A stretch of 64,000 nucleotides of DNA, from assembly GCF_002155685.1 (NCBI RefSeq), contig NZ_MUYK01000003.1, positions 62,001-126,000 on the forward strand, written 5' to 3'. The notes below the pieces were generated by a model. The model was not told the DNA's origin and made no database searches. It saw only the letters and a list, made by a program, of their open reading frames with translations. Below are positions 48,761 to 57,006 of the stretch, piece by piece. The position numbers and the translations under genes were made by a program. Position 1 is the first letter of the stretch; the number at the start of each line of letters is the position of its first letter. Source of the stretch: Erythrobacter colymbi. GTDB lineage: Bacteria > Pseudomonadota > Alphaproteobacteria > Sphingomonadales > Sphingomonadaceae.

Positions 48761-49543
48761 ATGGCAGGACGTGTAGCGGGCAAGATGGCCCTGGTGACGG
48801 GCGGCGCGCAGGGCCTCGGCCGTGCGCATTGCATCCGCCTCGCGCAGGAAGGCGCGCGGGTGCTGGCGACCGACATCAACGGCGCAGGCGCTGAGGAAAC
48901 CGCCGCGATCATCAATGCCGAACTGGGCGAAGGCACGGCTTTCGGCATGGCGCATGACGTGACCAAGCCCGAGCAGTGGGAAGCCGCGGTCGACGCCGCG
49001 CGCGAGAAGCTCGGCGGATTGAACGTGCTCGTCAACAATGCCGGGATTGGTGTTCCGGGCAATATCGAGGCCTGCGACTTTGGCGACTGGCAGCGCTGCT
49101 TCGACATCAACGTCAATTCGATCTTCCACGGCTGCCAGAAGGCCCTGCCGCTTATGCGCGAGCACGCGCCGGGCTCGATCATCAACATCTCGTCGATCGC
49201 GGGGCTGATCGCGAGCGATACCATGCCCGCCTACAACGCCAGCAAGGCGGCGGTGTGGATGCTTTCGAAGTCGATCGCGCTCCATTGCGCCAAGAAGGGC
49301 ATGCAGATCCGCTGCAACTCGGTCCACCCGACCTTCGTCGACACGCCGATCCTCGACGGCACGGCGCGCGCCCATGCGCTCGACAAAGATGTGCTGATGG
49401 AGAAACTGGCGCGGCAGATCCCGCTCAAGTTCGTCGGCGAGCCCAACGATATCGCCAACGCCGTACTCTATCTCGCGAGCGACGAAAGCCGCTTCATGAC
49501 CGGCGCCGAGCTGAAGCTCGATGGCGGGATTTCGGCGATGTAA
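48761..49543 (+). CDS. Short-chain dehydrogenase/reductase
   Basis: A 260-aa classical SDR: cofactor motif TGGAQGLG at residues 13-20, NNAG, catalytic Tyr158/Lys162 in YNASK and a C-terminal KLDGGISAM. LATDIN after the second strand places an Asp at the adenosine ribose position, which favours NAD(H). It resembles hydroxysteroid and cyclohexanol dehydrogenases; the substrate is unknown. A perfect hairpin follows its stop. Confidence 0.88.
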   Translation: MAGRVAGKMALVTGGAQGLGRAHCIRLAQEGARVLATDINGAGAEETAAIINAELGEGTAFGMAHDVTKPEQWEAAVDAAREKLGGLNVLVNNAGIGVPGNIEACDFGDWQRCFDINVNSIFHGCQKALPLMREHAPGSIINISSIAGLIASDTMPAYNASKAAVWMLSKSIALHCAKKGMQIRCNSVHPTFVDTPILDGTARAHALDKDVLMEKLARQIPLKFVGEPNDIANAVLYLASDESRFMTGAELKLDGGISAM

Positions 49544-49549
49544 ACGGGC

Positions 49550-49573
49550 GAGAGGGGCCCTGCGGCCCCTCTC
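49550..49573. terminator. Hairpin between the convergent SDR and pspC genes
   Basis: Perfect 10-bp arms GAGAGGGGCC and GGCCCCTCTC with a CTGC loop, placed between two convergent genes. There is no strong T-run on either side, so termination is inferred from position. Confidence 0.5.
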
Positions 49574-49769
49574 AGTTGGCGATCAGCGCGACCGCGAGGT
49601 AGATCAGCACCGGGCTGCCGAAGCCGAGCAAGGTCGCAGCAACGAAGCCGACGCGGACCAGCAGCGGGTCGATGCCGGAGTAGTTGCCGATCCCGGCGCA
49701 CACGCCGAAGACCTTGCTGTTGGCCTTGTCGAGGCGGAAGCCTTCGCGCTGGGGCTGGATGTCGTTCAT
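49572..49769 (-). CDS. PspC-domain protein
   Basis: A 65-aa single-domain PspC protein (FRLDKANSKVFGVCAGIGNYSGIDPLLVRVGF, then a transmembrane helix). In E. coli PspC is part of the phage-shock envelope stress response; here no pspA or pspB is nearby. It ends a probable three-gene unit with the two 37-aa membrane peptides. Confidence 0.85.
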   Translation of the reverse strand: MNDIQPQREGFRLDKANSKVFGVCAGIGNYSGIDPLLVRVGFVAATLLGFGSPVLIYLAVALIAN

Positions 49770-49801
49770 GTCAGTCAGTCTCCTTGGGATGCGTGGTTCG
49801 A

Positions 49802-49915
49802 TCAGGCAATCAGGCCGGGGCTGGCAGGGACGATCGCATAGGCGAAGCTGGCGAGCGTCAGGATGACAGCAAAAGCGGCAGAGGCAAAGCGGGCGGTGGT
49901 GTCTTGTCCGAACAT
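49802..49915 (-). CDS. 37-aa single-pass membrane peptide (copy B)
   Basis: It encodes 37 residues beginning MFGQDTTARFASAAFAVIL and ending FAYAIVPASPGLIA, with one hydrophobic helix. AAGGA lies 9 nt upstream of the ATG. It is a clear paralogue of the peptide at 49954-50067: same length and same FAYAI[IV]PASP[TG]L[IM]A end. It is too short for routine gene finders. The function is unknown; its position upstream of pspC suggests an envelope role. Confidence 0.7.
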   Translation of the reverse strand: MFGQDTTARFASAAFAVILTLASFAYAIVPASPGLIA

Positions 49916-49953
49916 GGTCTGGTGTCCTTGCAGAAGCGGTGGAACGGGTCGGA

Positions 49954-50067
49954 TCAGGCCATCAGCGTCGGGCTGGCGGGGATGATCGCGTAGGCAAAGA
50001 AGGCTGCCGACAGCACGACCGAGAAAGCGGCGGCGAAGAGGCGGTTGCTGGTTTCGGTGACGAACAT
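49954..50067 (-). CDS. 37-aa single-pass membrane peptide (copy A)
   Basis: It encodes 37 residues beginning MFVTETSNRLFAAAFSVVL and ending FAYAIIPASPTLMA. AAGGAG lies 8 nt upstream of the ATG, a strong ribosome-binding site. Conservation with copy B over the whole length (start MF, helix, C-terminal signature) supports both as real genes. It would be the first gene of the unit A-B-pspC, divergent from recF. Confidence 0.72.
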   Translation of the reverse strand: MFVTETSNRLFAAAFSVVLSAAFFAYAIIPASPTLMA

Positions 50068-50309
50068 GTGGGGTCTCCTTGGTGTATCTTGCGGTGTTTC
50101 CGGGACTGTCCCGGGGATGCCGGATACTCTGCATCAGGCGTGCCAAACTCGAAAAATGGCGGATTTCTGGGGTTCTCCGGCTTTCGCACAGCAAACAGCG
50201 CGTTCAGCCAAACGAAAGCTTAGGATTTTTCGCCAAGGGTTGGGATCGGGCATTTCCGCTGCTGCGCCACTGGCCAAAGCGGCCCCCTCCCGCTACCCGC
50301 GATAGGGCC

Positions 50310-51401
50310 ATGGGCCTCAGCCGGATCACCCTCGAAAACTTCCGCAACCACGCCGTGACGAGCCTTGCGGAGACGGCCCATTTCAACCTGCTGGTGGGCG
50401 AGAACGGGGCGGGCAAGACCAATATCCTCGAAGCCCTGTCGCTGCTCGGCCCGGGGCGCGGCCTGAGGCGCGCGAACCTCGGCGATCTGGCGCGGCGGGC
50501 CTCGCCCGGCGATCTGCTGCCCCTCCCCTTCGCGATCGGCGCGAGCCTGACCGAGGCCGGGACGGTCTCGGCACGGATCGGCACCTATACCGAAGACGGC
50601 CAGCCCGGACGGCGGCTGGTGCGGGTGAACGGGGCGGCGGCCACGGCGGCGAGCCTCGCCGAGTGGCTGGCGCTCTCGTGGCTCACCCCGGCGATGGACG
50701 GGCTCTTCACCGACAGCGCGGGCGCGCGGCGGCGGTTCATGGACCGCATGGCGCTCGCCATCGCCCCCGACCATGCACGGCGGGTCAATGCGCTCGAGGC
50801 GTCACTGCGCGAGCGCGGCAAACTCCTCGATACGGGCGGCGATCCGCGCTGGCTCGATGCGGTCGAGGCGCAGGCGGCGGAGCACGGCGCAGCCGTGGCG
50901 CGCACCCGTGCCGACCTCGTGCTGCGCCTTGCCGACGAGCTTTCCGCCTTGCCGCCCGAGCCTTTCGCGCGCCCCGCCCTCACCTACCTTCCCGGAGGGC
51001 CGCTCGACGAGACGGCCTTCCGCGCCGAACTCGCCAAAGGCCGCCCGCGCGATCGTGCGGCCGGGCGCGCACTCACCGGCCCGCAGCGCGACGAGTTGCA
51101 GGTCAGGATGGCCTCGACCGGCCAGCCCGCCGCGTCCTGTTCGACCGGCGAGCAGAAGGCGATGCTGATCGCCATCACCCTCGCCCACGGCATCCTCGCC
51201 GCTGCAGGACGCCCGAGCGTGCTGCTGCTCGACGAGGTCGCCGCGCATCTCGATCCGGTGCGCCGGACCGAGCTGTTCAACCGCCTCAGGAGCGGCAAGG
51301 CGCAGGTGTGGATGACCGGCACCGAACTCGCCCCCTTCGAGGCGATCCGCAGCGAGGCGGCGGTGTGGCGCGTCTCTGGCGGCGGGGTGGAGCGGATTTA
51401 A
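50310..51401 (+). CDS. recF: DNA replication and repair protein RecF
   Basis: A 363-aa RecF: Walker A GENGAGKT at residues 30-37, signature ALTGPQRDELQV and SCSTGEQKAML, and Walker B LLLDEVAAHLD. It loads RecA at gaps with RecO and RecR. The start at 50310 gives MGLSRITLENFRNH, the normal N-terminus. recF often lies near dnaA and dnaN, but neither is here. A palindromic repeat follows the stop. Confidence 0.95.
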   Translation: MGLSRITLENFRNHAVTSLAETAHFNLLVGENGAGKTNILEALSLLGPGRGLRRANLGDLARRASPGDLLPLPFAIGASLTEAGTVSARIGTYTEDGQPGRRLVRVNGAAATAASLAEWLALSWLTPAMDGLFTDSAGARRRFMDRMALAIAPDHARRVNALEASLRERGKLLDTGGDPRWLDAVEAQAAEHGAAVARTRADLVLRLADELSALPPEPFARPALTYLPGGPLDETAFRAELAKGRPRDRAAGRALTGPQRDELQVRMASTGQPAASCSTGEQKAMLIAITLAHGILAAAGRPSVLLLDEVAAHLDPVRRTELFNRLRSGKAQVWMTGTELAPFEAIRSEAAVWRVSGGGVERI

Positions 51402-51407
51402 CTCCCT

Positions 51408-51515
51408 CTCGTCATTGCGAGCCGCAGGCGAAGCAATCCATCGCCCGGCCTCGCCCACAGCCGCTACAGCAGTCCATGGGTTGCCACGTCGCCTTCGGCT
51501 CCTCGCAATGACGAG
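51408..51515. repeat. CGTCATTGCGAG-type palindromic repeat, copy 2
   Basis: It begins CTCGTCATTGCGAGCCG and ends CTCCTCGCAATGACGAG, with inner AAGCAATCCATCG and AGTCCATGGGTTGC. It is the same family as 41224-41327 and lies between the convergent recF and arylesterase genes, 2 nt from the latter's stop. Confidence 0.85.
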
Positions 51516-51517
51516 GT

Positions 51518-52240
51518 TTACTTCTCCACCGGCGGCAAGGCCCCCTCGACCTCGCCCAAGGTCGCCGCCACCAGCTTTTCGACCCCGTCTGCGGTCGGGT
51601 GAATCTTGTCCTGCTGGAACAGCGAGGGATCGCGGTAGATGCTCTCCAGCCAGAAGGGGATCAGCTTGGCGCCGTATTCCTTGGCCAGATCGCGATAGAT
51701 CGCATCGAACTTGGCCTGGAATTCGGGCCCGTAATTGGGCGGCGCGCGCATGCCCATCAGTAGCACCGGCACCTTCTGCTCGCGCAGAGTGCCGAGCATC
51801 TTGCCGAGGTTTTCTTTCGTCTCGTCGGGCGAGAGGCCCCGCAGCAGGTCGTTGCCGCCCAGCTCCAGAATGAACAGCGCAGGCGGCGCGTCCTTCTGCG
51901 AGGCGAGGGTGAATTCAAGCCGCTGCAGGCCCGCCGCGGTGGTATCGCCCGAAACGCCCGCATTGATCACGTCGGCGTTGATCCCCTTGGCGCGCAGGGC
52001 GTTCTCGAGCTTCTCGGGATAGGAATCGCGCGGGTCGAGGCCGTAGCCGGCGAACAGGCTGTCCCCGAAGGCGATGATCTTGCGCTCCGGCCCCATCACG
52101 GGGATTGCGGGCAGAGCGGGCTGGCCATCCTCGGCCACCTCAGGCGCCTTGGCCGCATCCTCCGCCTCGCCGCTGCATGCCGCCAGCGCCAGCAGCGCCG
52201 CGCCTGCAACCGCGATTTTCGACCAAGAGCGCTTGTGCAT
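51518..52240 (-). CDS. tesA: SGNH-family arylesterase / thioesterase I-like lipoprotein
   Basis: A 240-aa GDSL hydrolase: lipoprotein signal with LAAC (Cys22), block I FGDSLFAGYG (nucleophile Ser61), GVSGDTTAAG, GGND and the DKIHPTADG motif with the catalytic Asp and His. The start at 52240 was chosen because GGAAGG precedes it by 7 nt; an ATG 15 nt earlier is possible. It is divergent from an ABC transporter pair, the tesA-ybbA-ybbP arrangement known from E. coli. Substrates in the family are aryl esters and acyl thioesters. Confidence 0.88.
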   Translation of the reverse strand: MHKRSWSKIAVAGAALLALAACSGEAEDAAKAPEVAEDGQPALPAIPVMGPERKIIAFGDSLFAGYGLDPRDSYPEKLENALRAKGINADVINAGVSGDTTAAGLQRLEFTLASQKDAPPALFILELGGNDLLRGLSPDETKENLGKMLGTLREQKVPVLLMGMRAPPNYGPEFQAKFDAIYRDLAKEYGAKLIPFWLESIYRDPSLFQQDKIHPTADGVEKLVAATLGEVEGALPPVEK

Positions 52241-52299
52241 CCGCGGACCTTCCATACCTGTAGCTTGTTGCTCTCTCCCACCTATGCCATCGGAACCGC

Positions 52300-53007
52300 G
52301 TGACAAGTCCCTCTCTCGCAATCAGCGCCCGCAACCTTACCCTCACCCTCGGCAGCAATGATGCGCCGGTGACGATCCTGCGCGGGATCGATCTCGACAT
52401 CGCGCGCGGCGAGGTGGTTGCGCTGCTCGGGCCTTCGGGTTCGGGCAAGAGCTCGCTGATGGCGGTGCTTTCGGGGTTGGAACGCGCAAGCGGGGGGAGC
52501 CTGACTGTCGCGGGCGCAGATTTCACCAACCTCGATGAGGATGGCCTCGCCGCCGCGCGCCGGGGCCGGATCGGGATCGTGCTTCAGGCCTTCCACCTGC
52601 TTCCCACCATGACTGCGGCCGAGAACGTCGCGACCCCGATGGAGCTCGCCGGGATGGCCGATGCCGCACCCCGCGCACTGGCGGAACTGGAAGCGGTCGG
52701 CCTCGGCCACCGCACCGGGCACTACCCCACCCAGCTTTCGGGCGGCGAGCAGCAGCGCGTCGCCATCGCCCGTGCCACCGCGCCGCGTCCCGACCTGATC
52801 TTCGCCGACGAGCCGACCGGCAACCTCGACGCAGCGACCGGCGAGGAGATCATCAAGCTGCTCTTCGCCCGCCGGGCCGAGACCGGGGCGACGCTGCTCA
52901 TCATCACCCACGACGCGGGTCTTGCCGCGCGCTGCGAGCGGGTGCTGACGATGGCGGACGGGGTAATCGTGTCCGACACCCGCACCGGCGTGACGGCGGC
53001 CGCATGA
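52300..53007 (+). CDS. ABC transporter ATP-binding protein, YbbA-like
   Basis: A 235-aa ABC ATPase of the LolD/MacB-like group: Walker A GPSGSGKS at residues 44-51, LSGGEQQRVAIARA, Walker B LIFADEPTGNLD. It starts at GTG 52300, 59 nt from the divergent arylesterase gene. Its stop overlaps the permease gene by 4 nt. The neighbourhood matches ybbA-ybbP with tesA; the exported substrate is unknown. Confidence 0.9.
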   Translation: MTSPSLAISARNLTLTLGSNDAPVTILRGIDLDIARGEVVALLGPSGSGKSSLMAVLSGLERASGGSLTVAGADFTNLDEDGLAAARRGRIGIVLQAFHLLPTMTAAENVATPMELAGMADAAPRALAELEAVGLGHRTGHYPTQLSGGEQQRVAIARATAPRPDLIFADEPTGNLDAATGEEIIKLLFARRAETGATLLIITHDAGLAARCERVLTMADGVIVSDTRTGVTAAA

Positions 53008-55526
53008 GCCTTCCCCTATCGACCGCCTGGGCCATCGCCCGGCGCGATCTCAACGCGCGCTTCCGCGGCCTCAGATTGCTGCTGGTGTGCATTTTCCTCG
53101 GCACCGCCGCGCTCGCCGCGATCGGCACACTGACCTCGGCGATCGAAAGCGAGCTTGAATCCTCCGGCCAGACGCAGCTCGGCGGCGATCTGGAGGTGGA
53201 GGTGTGGCAGCGCACGCTCCGGCCAGAAGAGGTGAAGGCGCTATCCGCCTATGGCACCATCTCGAGCGGTTACAGGATGCAGGCCATGGCGAGCACCCCC
53301 GATGCCGCCGCGCCGGTCGAGCTGAAGGCGGTCGACGCGAAGTGGCCGATGTTCGGCACGCTGACGCTGGAGGACGGGCGCTCGGTCAGCGCGCCTTCTG
53401 GCAAGGACGCGTGGATCGCGCAATCGGCGCTGGAGCGGCTCGGGATCAGGGTCGGTGACAGCTTCAAGGTCGGCACCGTCACCCTGCGCGCGGCGGGTGT
53501 CATCAAGGACGAGCCCGACCGCCTGTCCGAAGGCTTCCAGCTCGGCCCGACGGTGATCGTCGCCGACACCGTACCTGCCGAGGCCGGGCTGATCGCCCCG
53601 GGCGCGCTTTACCAGAGCAAGCACCGCATCGCCTTCAGCAACCCCTCGCGCAACCCCGAAGATGTCGAGGAGGCGCTGACCAAGCAATTCCCGACCGCAG
53701 GCTTCGACATCCGCACCCGCGACCGCGCCTCGCCCGGGGCGGACCGCTTCGTGCGGCAGATGAGCGATTTCCTGACGCTGGTGGGCCTTGCCGCGCTGGT
53801 GATCGCGGGGATCGGGATTGCGGGCGGCGTGTCGTCCTATCTCGACCAGCGCCGTTCGAGCATCGCTACTCTGAAGGTGCTGGGCGCGACCTCCAACGAC
53901 ATCGTGCGTATTTACGCCATGCAGATCGGCGTCGCGGCGTTGGCGGGGAGCCTTGCGGGGCTGGCCGCGGGCGTTGCCATCACCCCGCTGCTGGCAGGCG
54001 CATTGCAAGGCCTGCTGCCGGTCGAGAGCGGCTTCATCATCGCCCCCGCTCCGCTGGCGCTGGCGGCGGGCTACGGCCTGCTGGTGGCCTTCGCCTTTGC
54101 CGCCGCGCCGCTGCTGCGCGCGCGGACCTTCCCGGCGATGGCGCTGATGCGTTCGGGGATCGTGCCCCTCGCCCGCGACAAGCGCGCTCTGCTGGCGACC
54201 GGCCTCGGCCTTGCGGCGATCTGCGCGCTGGCGCTGCTGACGACCGCGCAGCCGATGCTCTCGGGCGGGTTCCTGCTCGGTGCGGGCGGTGCGCTGGCGC
54301 TGCTGGCGGGGCTCGGCTGGGGCATCCAGCGTCTCGCGCGCCGCTTGCCGCGTCCGGCCAATCCCCTGCTCAGGAGTGCGATCGCCAACATCCATCGCCC
54401 CGGCGCGCCGACCGGAGCGCTGGTGACGGCATTGGGCTTCGGGCTTGCCGCCTTCGTCCTCCTCGCCGCTGTACAGAGCGCGATCGACGGCAACATCGCC
54501 CAGCGCGTCCCCCGCGAGGCGCCCGACTATTTCGTGCTCGACGTGCCGCCCGCCAAAGAGGCGCGCTTCACCGAGCTGATCCACACCGAGTTTCCGCAAG
54601 CCAAGGTGCGGACCGTGCCCACGATGCGCGGCGCGGTGCTGGCCTATGGCCCCAAGGACAAGATGATCCGCGTTGCCGATCTCAAAGAAATTCCCGAAGG
54701 CGCTTGGGCGCTGCGCGGCGAGCGCGGGCTGACCTATGCCGACGCCCTGCCCGAAGGCAATCGCATCACCGACGGCACGTGGTGGAAGGCGGGCGAGCCC
54801 GAACCGCAGGTCTCGGTCGACGCGCGCTTTGCCGAGGCGGTCGGCCTCAAGCCCGGCGACTACCTCACCATCGGCATCCTCGGCGTCGAGCGCACGGCGC
54901 GGATCGCCAATATCCGCGAGATCGACTGGGAGAGCATGGGCTTCAATTTCGCGCTGGTGTTCAGCGCGAGCGCGATTGCAGATGCCCCGCACAACCTTTC
55001 GGCCACCATCGACCTGCCCGAAGGGGCGGACAGCGCCGCCAAGGGCCGGCTGCTGCGCGCGCTGGTGAAGGAATTGCCCTCCTCTTCGGTGATCGAGGTC
55101 GGCGGCATTCTGGTCGAGGCCAGGAAGCTCCTGGAGCAGGTCAGCCTCGCCACCCTCGCCGCTGCTGCGGTGACGGTGCTGGCGGGGCTCGCGGTGCTGA
55201 TGGGCGCGATTGCCGCAGCGCGGGCCGCGCGGACCTATGACACGGTGATGCTGCGTGTGCTCGGTGCGAGCCGGCGGCAGATTCTGCTGTTGCAGCTCGC
55301 CGAATACGGCCTGCTCGCCGCCGTGCTCGCGCTGGTCGCGCTGGCACTGGGCGGCGGGCTGGCGTGGGTTGTCATCACCCAGCTGTTCGAATTCGACTGG
55401 CTGCCCGACTGGGGCGAGGTGCTCGGCGTCCTCGCCCTCGGTGTCGCGCTGGTGCTCGGCTTCGCGCTCGCCGGATCGCTGCCCTTGCTGGGAGCGAAGC
55501 CGGCGCGGGCATTGAGAGAGCTCTAG
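53004..55526 (+). CDS. ABC transporter FtsX-like permease, YbbP-like
   Basis: An 840-aa permease with two FtsX domains: an N-terminal helix, a large periplasmic region, a four-helix block (about 255-400), a second periplasmic region and a final block of three helices (about 715-830). The domain order is that of YbbP. It probably works with the YbbA-like ATPase as a mechanotransmission-type ABC system instead of a classic importer. The TAG stop overlaps the TAG stop of the next gene as CTAG. Confidence 0.9.
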   Translation: MSLPLSTAWAIARRDLNARFRGLRLLLVCIFLGTAALAAIGTLTSAIESELESSGQTQLGGDLEVEVWQRTLRPEEVKALSAYGTISSGYRMQAMASTPDAAAPVELKAVDAKWPMFGTLTLEDGRSVSAPSGKDAWIAQSALERLGIRVGDSFKVGTVTLRAAGVIKDEPDRLSEGFQLGPTVIVADTVPAEAGLIAPGALYQSKHRIAFSNPSRNPEDVEEALTKQFPTAGFDIRTRDRASPGADRFVRQMSDFLTLVGLAALVIAGIGIAGGVSSYLDQRRSSIATLKVLGATSNDIVRIYAMQIGVAALAGSLAGLAAGVAITPLLAGALQGLLPVESGFIIAPAPLALAAGYGLLVAFAFAAAPLLRARTFPAMALMRSGIVPLARDKRALLATGLGLAAICALALLTTAQPMLSGGFLLGAGGALALLAGLGWGIQRLARRLPRPANPLLRSAIANIHRPGAPTGALVTALGFGLAAFVLLAAVQSAIDGNIAQRVPREAPDYFVLDVPPAKEARFTELIHTEFPQAKVRTVPTMRGAVLAYGPKDKMIRVADLKEIPEGAWALRGERGLTYADALPEGNRITDGTWWKAGEPEPQVSVDARFAEAVGLKPGDYLTIGILGVERTARIANIREIDWESMGFNFALVFSASAIADAPHNLSATIDLPEGADSAAKGRLLRALVKELPSSSVIEVGGILVEARKLLEQVSLATLAAAAVTVLAGLAVLMGAIAAARAARTYDTVMLRVLGASRRQILLLQLAEYGLLAAVLALVALALGGGLAWVVITQLFEFDWLPDWGEVLGVLALGVALVLGFALAGSLPLLGAKPARALREL

Positions 55527-56380
55527 GCGAAGATTTCCTCCAGCGCCTCCGCGCCGCCGCCGGTCACCTCGCTGTGGAGCGAGGCCATGAAGGCCGAGAG
55601 CGACATCAGGTAGAGGAACAGGATCGGGAAAAACAGCAGCAACATCGCCCCTGCAGCGAACATCGCGGCGCCCGGCCCCGCTCCGGTCGCATCGGTCACG
55701 CCGAACATCAGCACGACCGGAACCACAAGCAGCAGCACCGCACCGATCGTGTAGACGACGTTCGAGAGGAAGATGCGCCACACGTTCCCGCGGGTCAGCT
55801 GCCAGCTGCGGCGGATCGCCTTGACCGGGTTGAACACCTGGTCGACCGCCACCACCGGGATCAGCACCGAGAAGCGGCATCCGAAATAGACCATCACCGG
55901 CAGAAACAGCAGCGGGACCACATTGACCAGCGTCGTGCCGCCACCCGCCGCGCCCAACGCTCCGCCGACCAGCGCGCCGACCGCGATATAGGCAAGCATC
56001 AGCAGCACGGTGATCCCGAAGAAGGGCAGCGCGCTTTTGAACCCGCGGCTCATCGCCGCGCCGAAGGACGCATCCTCCAGCGGCGAGGCGAGCGTCACCA
56101 GCGCGGCCTGCTCGGCGAAAAAAATCACGATGTAGGCGGCATAGAAGACCACGATGAAGGCGATCAGCCCGAAGCCCATGCCCGCAAAGGCCGCGGGATC
56201 TTCGAGCCCCGCCCCTGCCGCCGCCGCGCCCGCGGCACCGATCACTGCCATGCCGACGCCCAGCACCAGAAGCCCGCCGAACTGGATCGCGAGAAACACC
56301 GCGCACAGCCCCACCAGGCCCCAGAACCTCTGCCGCAGCATCCGGCCCATGGTGCGAAACACATTTCCGATATCGATCAT
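55523..56380 (-). CDS. Integral membrane protein, glycerophosphodiesterase-membrane-domain-like
   Basis: A 285-aa protein with about six transmembrane helices, starting at 56380 after AAAGGGG. The arrangement (long N-terminal helix pair, then RRSWQLTRGNVWRIFLSNVVY after helix four) resembles the membrane domain family seen with glycerophosphoryl diester phosphodiesterases and related uncharacterised proteins. No catalytic motif is seen. It is tail-to-tail with the YbbP-like gene. Confidence 0.65.
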   Translation of the reverse strand: MIDIGNVFRTMGRMLRQRFWGLVGLCAVFLAIQFGGLLVLGVGMAVIGAAGAAAAGAGLEDPAAFAGMGFGLIAFIVVFYAAYIVIFFAEQAALVTLASPLEDASFGAAMSRGFKSALPFFGITVLLMLAYIAVGALVGGALGAAGGGTTLVNVVPLLFLPVMVYFGCRFSVLIPVVAVDQVFNPVKAIRRSWQLTRGNVWRIFLSNVVYTIGAVLLLVVPVVLMFGVTDATGAGPGAAMFAAGAMLLLFFPILFLYLMSLSAFMASLHSEVTGGGAEALEEIFA

Positions 56381-56479
56381 CGCATACCCCTTTGCGGCGT
56401 CCCCTGCCGCCAACGCAGGATGCAAAGGTCAAGCGCCTCAGGCAAACGGAAAAACCGCGCTACGCCCGTTTGTCCGCCG

Positions 56480-56881
56480 CTATTCGAAGATGGCGTTGTC
56501 GAAGCCTGCCAGCCGCGGGTCCTCGCCATAGCGGTTGGGGCCGAAGGTGCCCTTGGCGATCATCAGCCAGAACAGCCAGCCCGCGCCGATATAGGGCAGG
56601 AACATGACCGTGAGCATCCAGCCGTTGGTGCCGTGATCGTGCAGACGGCGCACCTGCAAGGCTGTGGTCGGCAGGCCGAACACCGCGATCCAGCCCAGTG
56701 CCACCCATGCCACGGCCTCGTCGCCCGCGTCCTGCCCGGCCAGCGGAGTCAGGGCGAGCAGGTTCACCACCAGCGCAAGGAGCGCCAGCTGCCACAGGAT
56801 GAAGCCCCAGTAATCGGTGCGCCGCGCGCGGCCCTTGAAGTCGATTATCTGGCGGAAAGGCTGGATCAGCAGGTCGAGCAT
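56480..56881 (-). CDS. DUF805 membrane protein
   Basis: A 133-aa DUF805 protein: the conserved GRARRTDYWGFILW, three to four membrane helices, and the C-terminal RRLHDHGTNGWMLTVMFLPYIGAGWLFWLMIAKGTFGPNRYGEDP. The function of the family is unknown. The frame is open far upstream, but the start at 56881 gives the normal N-terminus. It lies between a membrane protein gene and the TonB receptor terminator. Confidence 0.9.
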   Translation of the reverse strand: MLDLLIQPFRQIIDFKGRARRTDYWGFILWQLALLALVVNLLALTPLAGQDAGDEAVAWVALGWIAVFGLPTTALQVRRLHDHGTNGWMLTVMFLPYIGAGWLFWLMIAKGTFGPNRYGEDPRLAGFDNAIFE

Positions 56882-56945
56882 CGCGCCGTTTATGTCCCCC
56901 TTTGCGCCCTTCGCGCAAGCCCCGCGGGGCCTCCAGCTGCGCCAA

Positions 56946-56982
56946 AAGAAAAGGGCCCCGCACCAGTGGTGCGAGGCCCCTT
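56946..56982 (-). terminator. Rho-independent terminator after the TonB-dependent receptor
   Basis: On the minus strand, AAGGGGCCTCGCACCA pairs with TGGTGCGGGGCCCTT around a short loop, followed by TTTTCTTTT. It is placed about 25 nt after the receptor stop codon. Confidence 0.85.
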
Positions 56983-57006
56983 CGTGTCCTTGCGGGTAAG
57001 CCCAGA

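Noticed and set aside
53241..56432. Minus-strand open frame of over 1000 codons across the YbbP-like gene
   Set aside because: Only its first part coincides with the real membrane protein gene locus in another frame; the rest is antisense to a clear FtsX-like permease.
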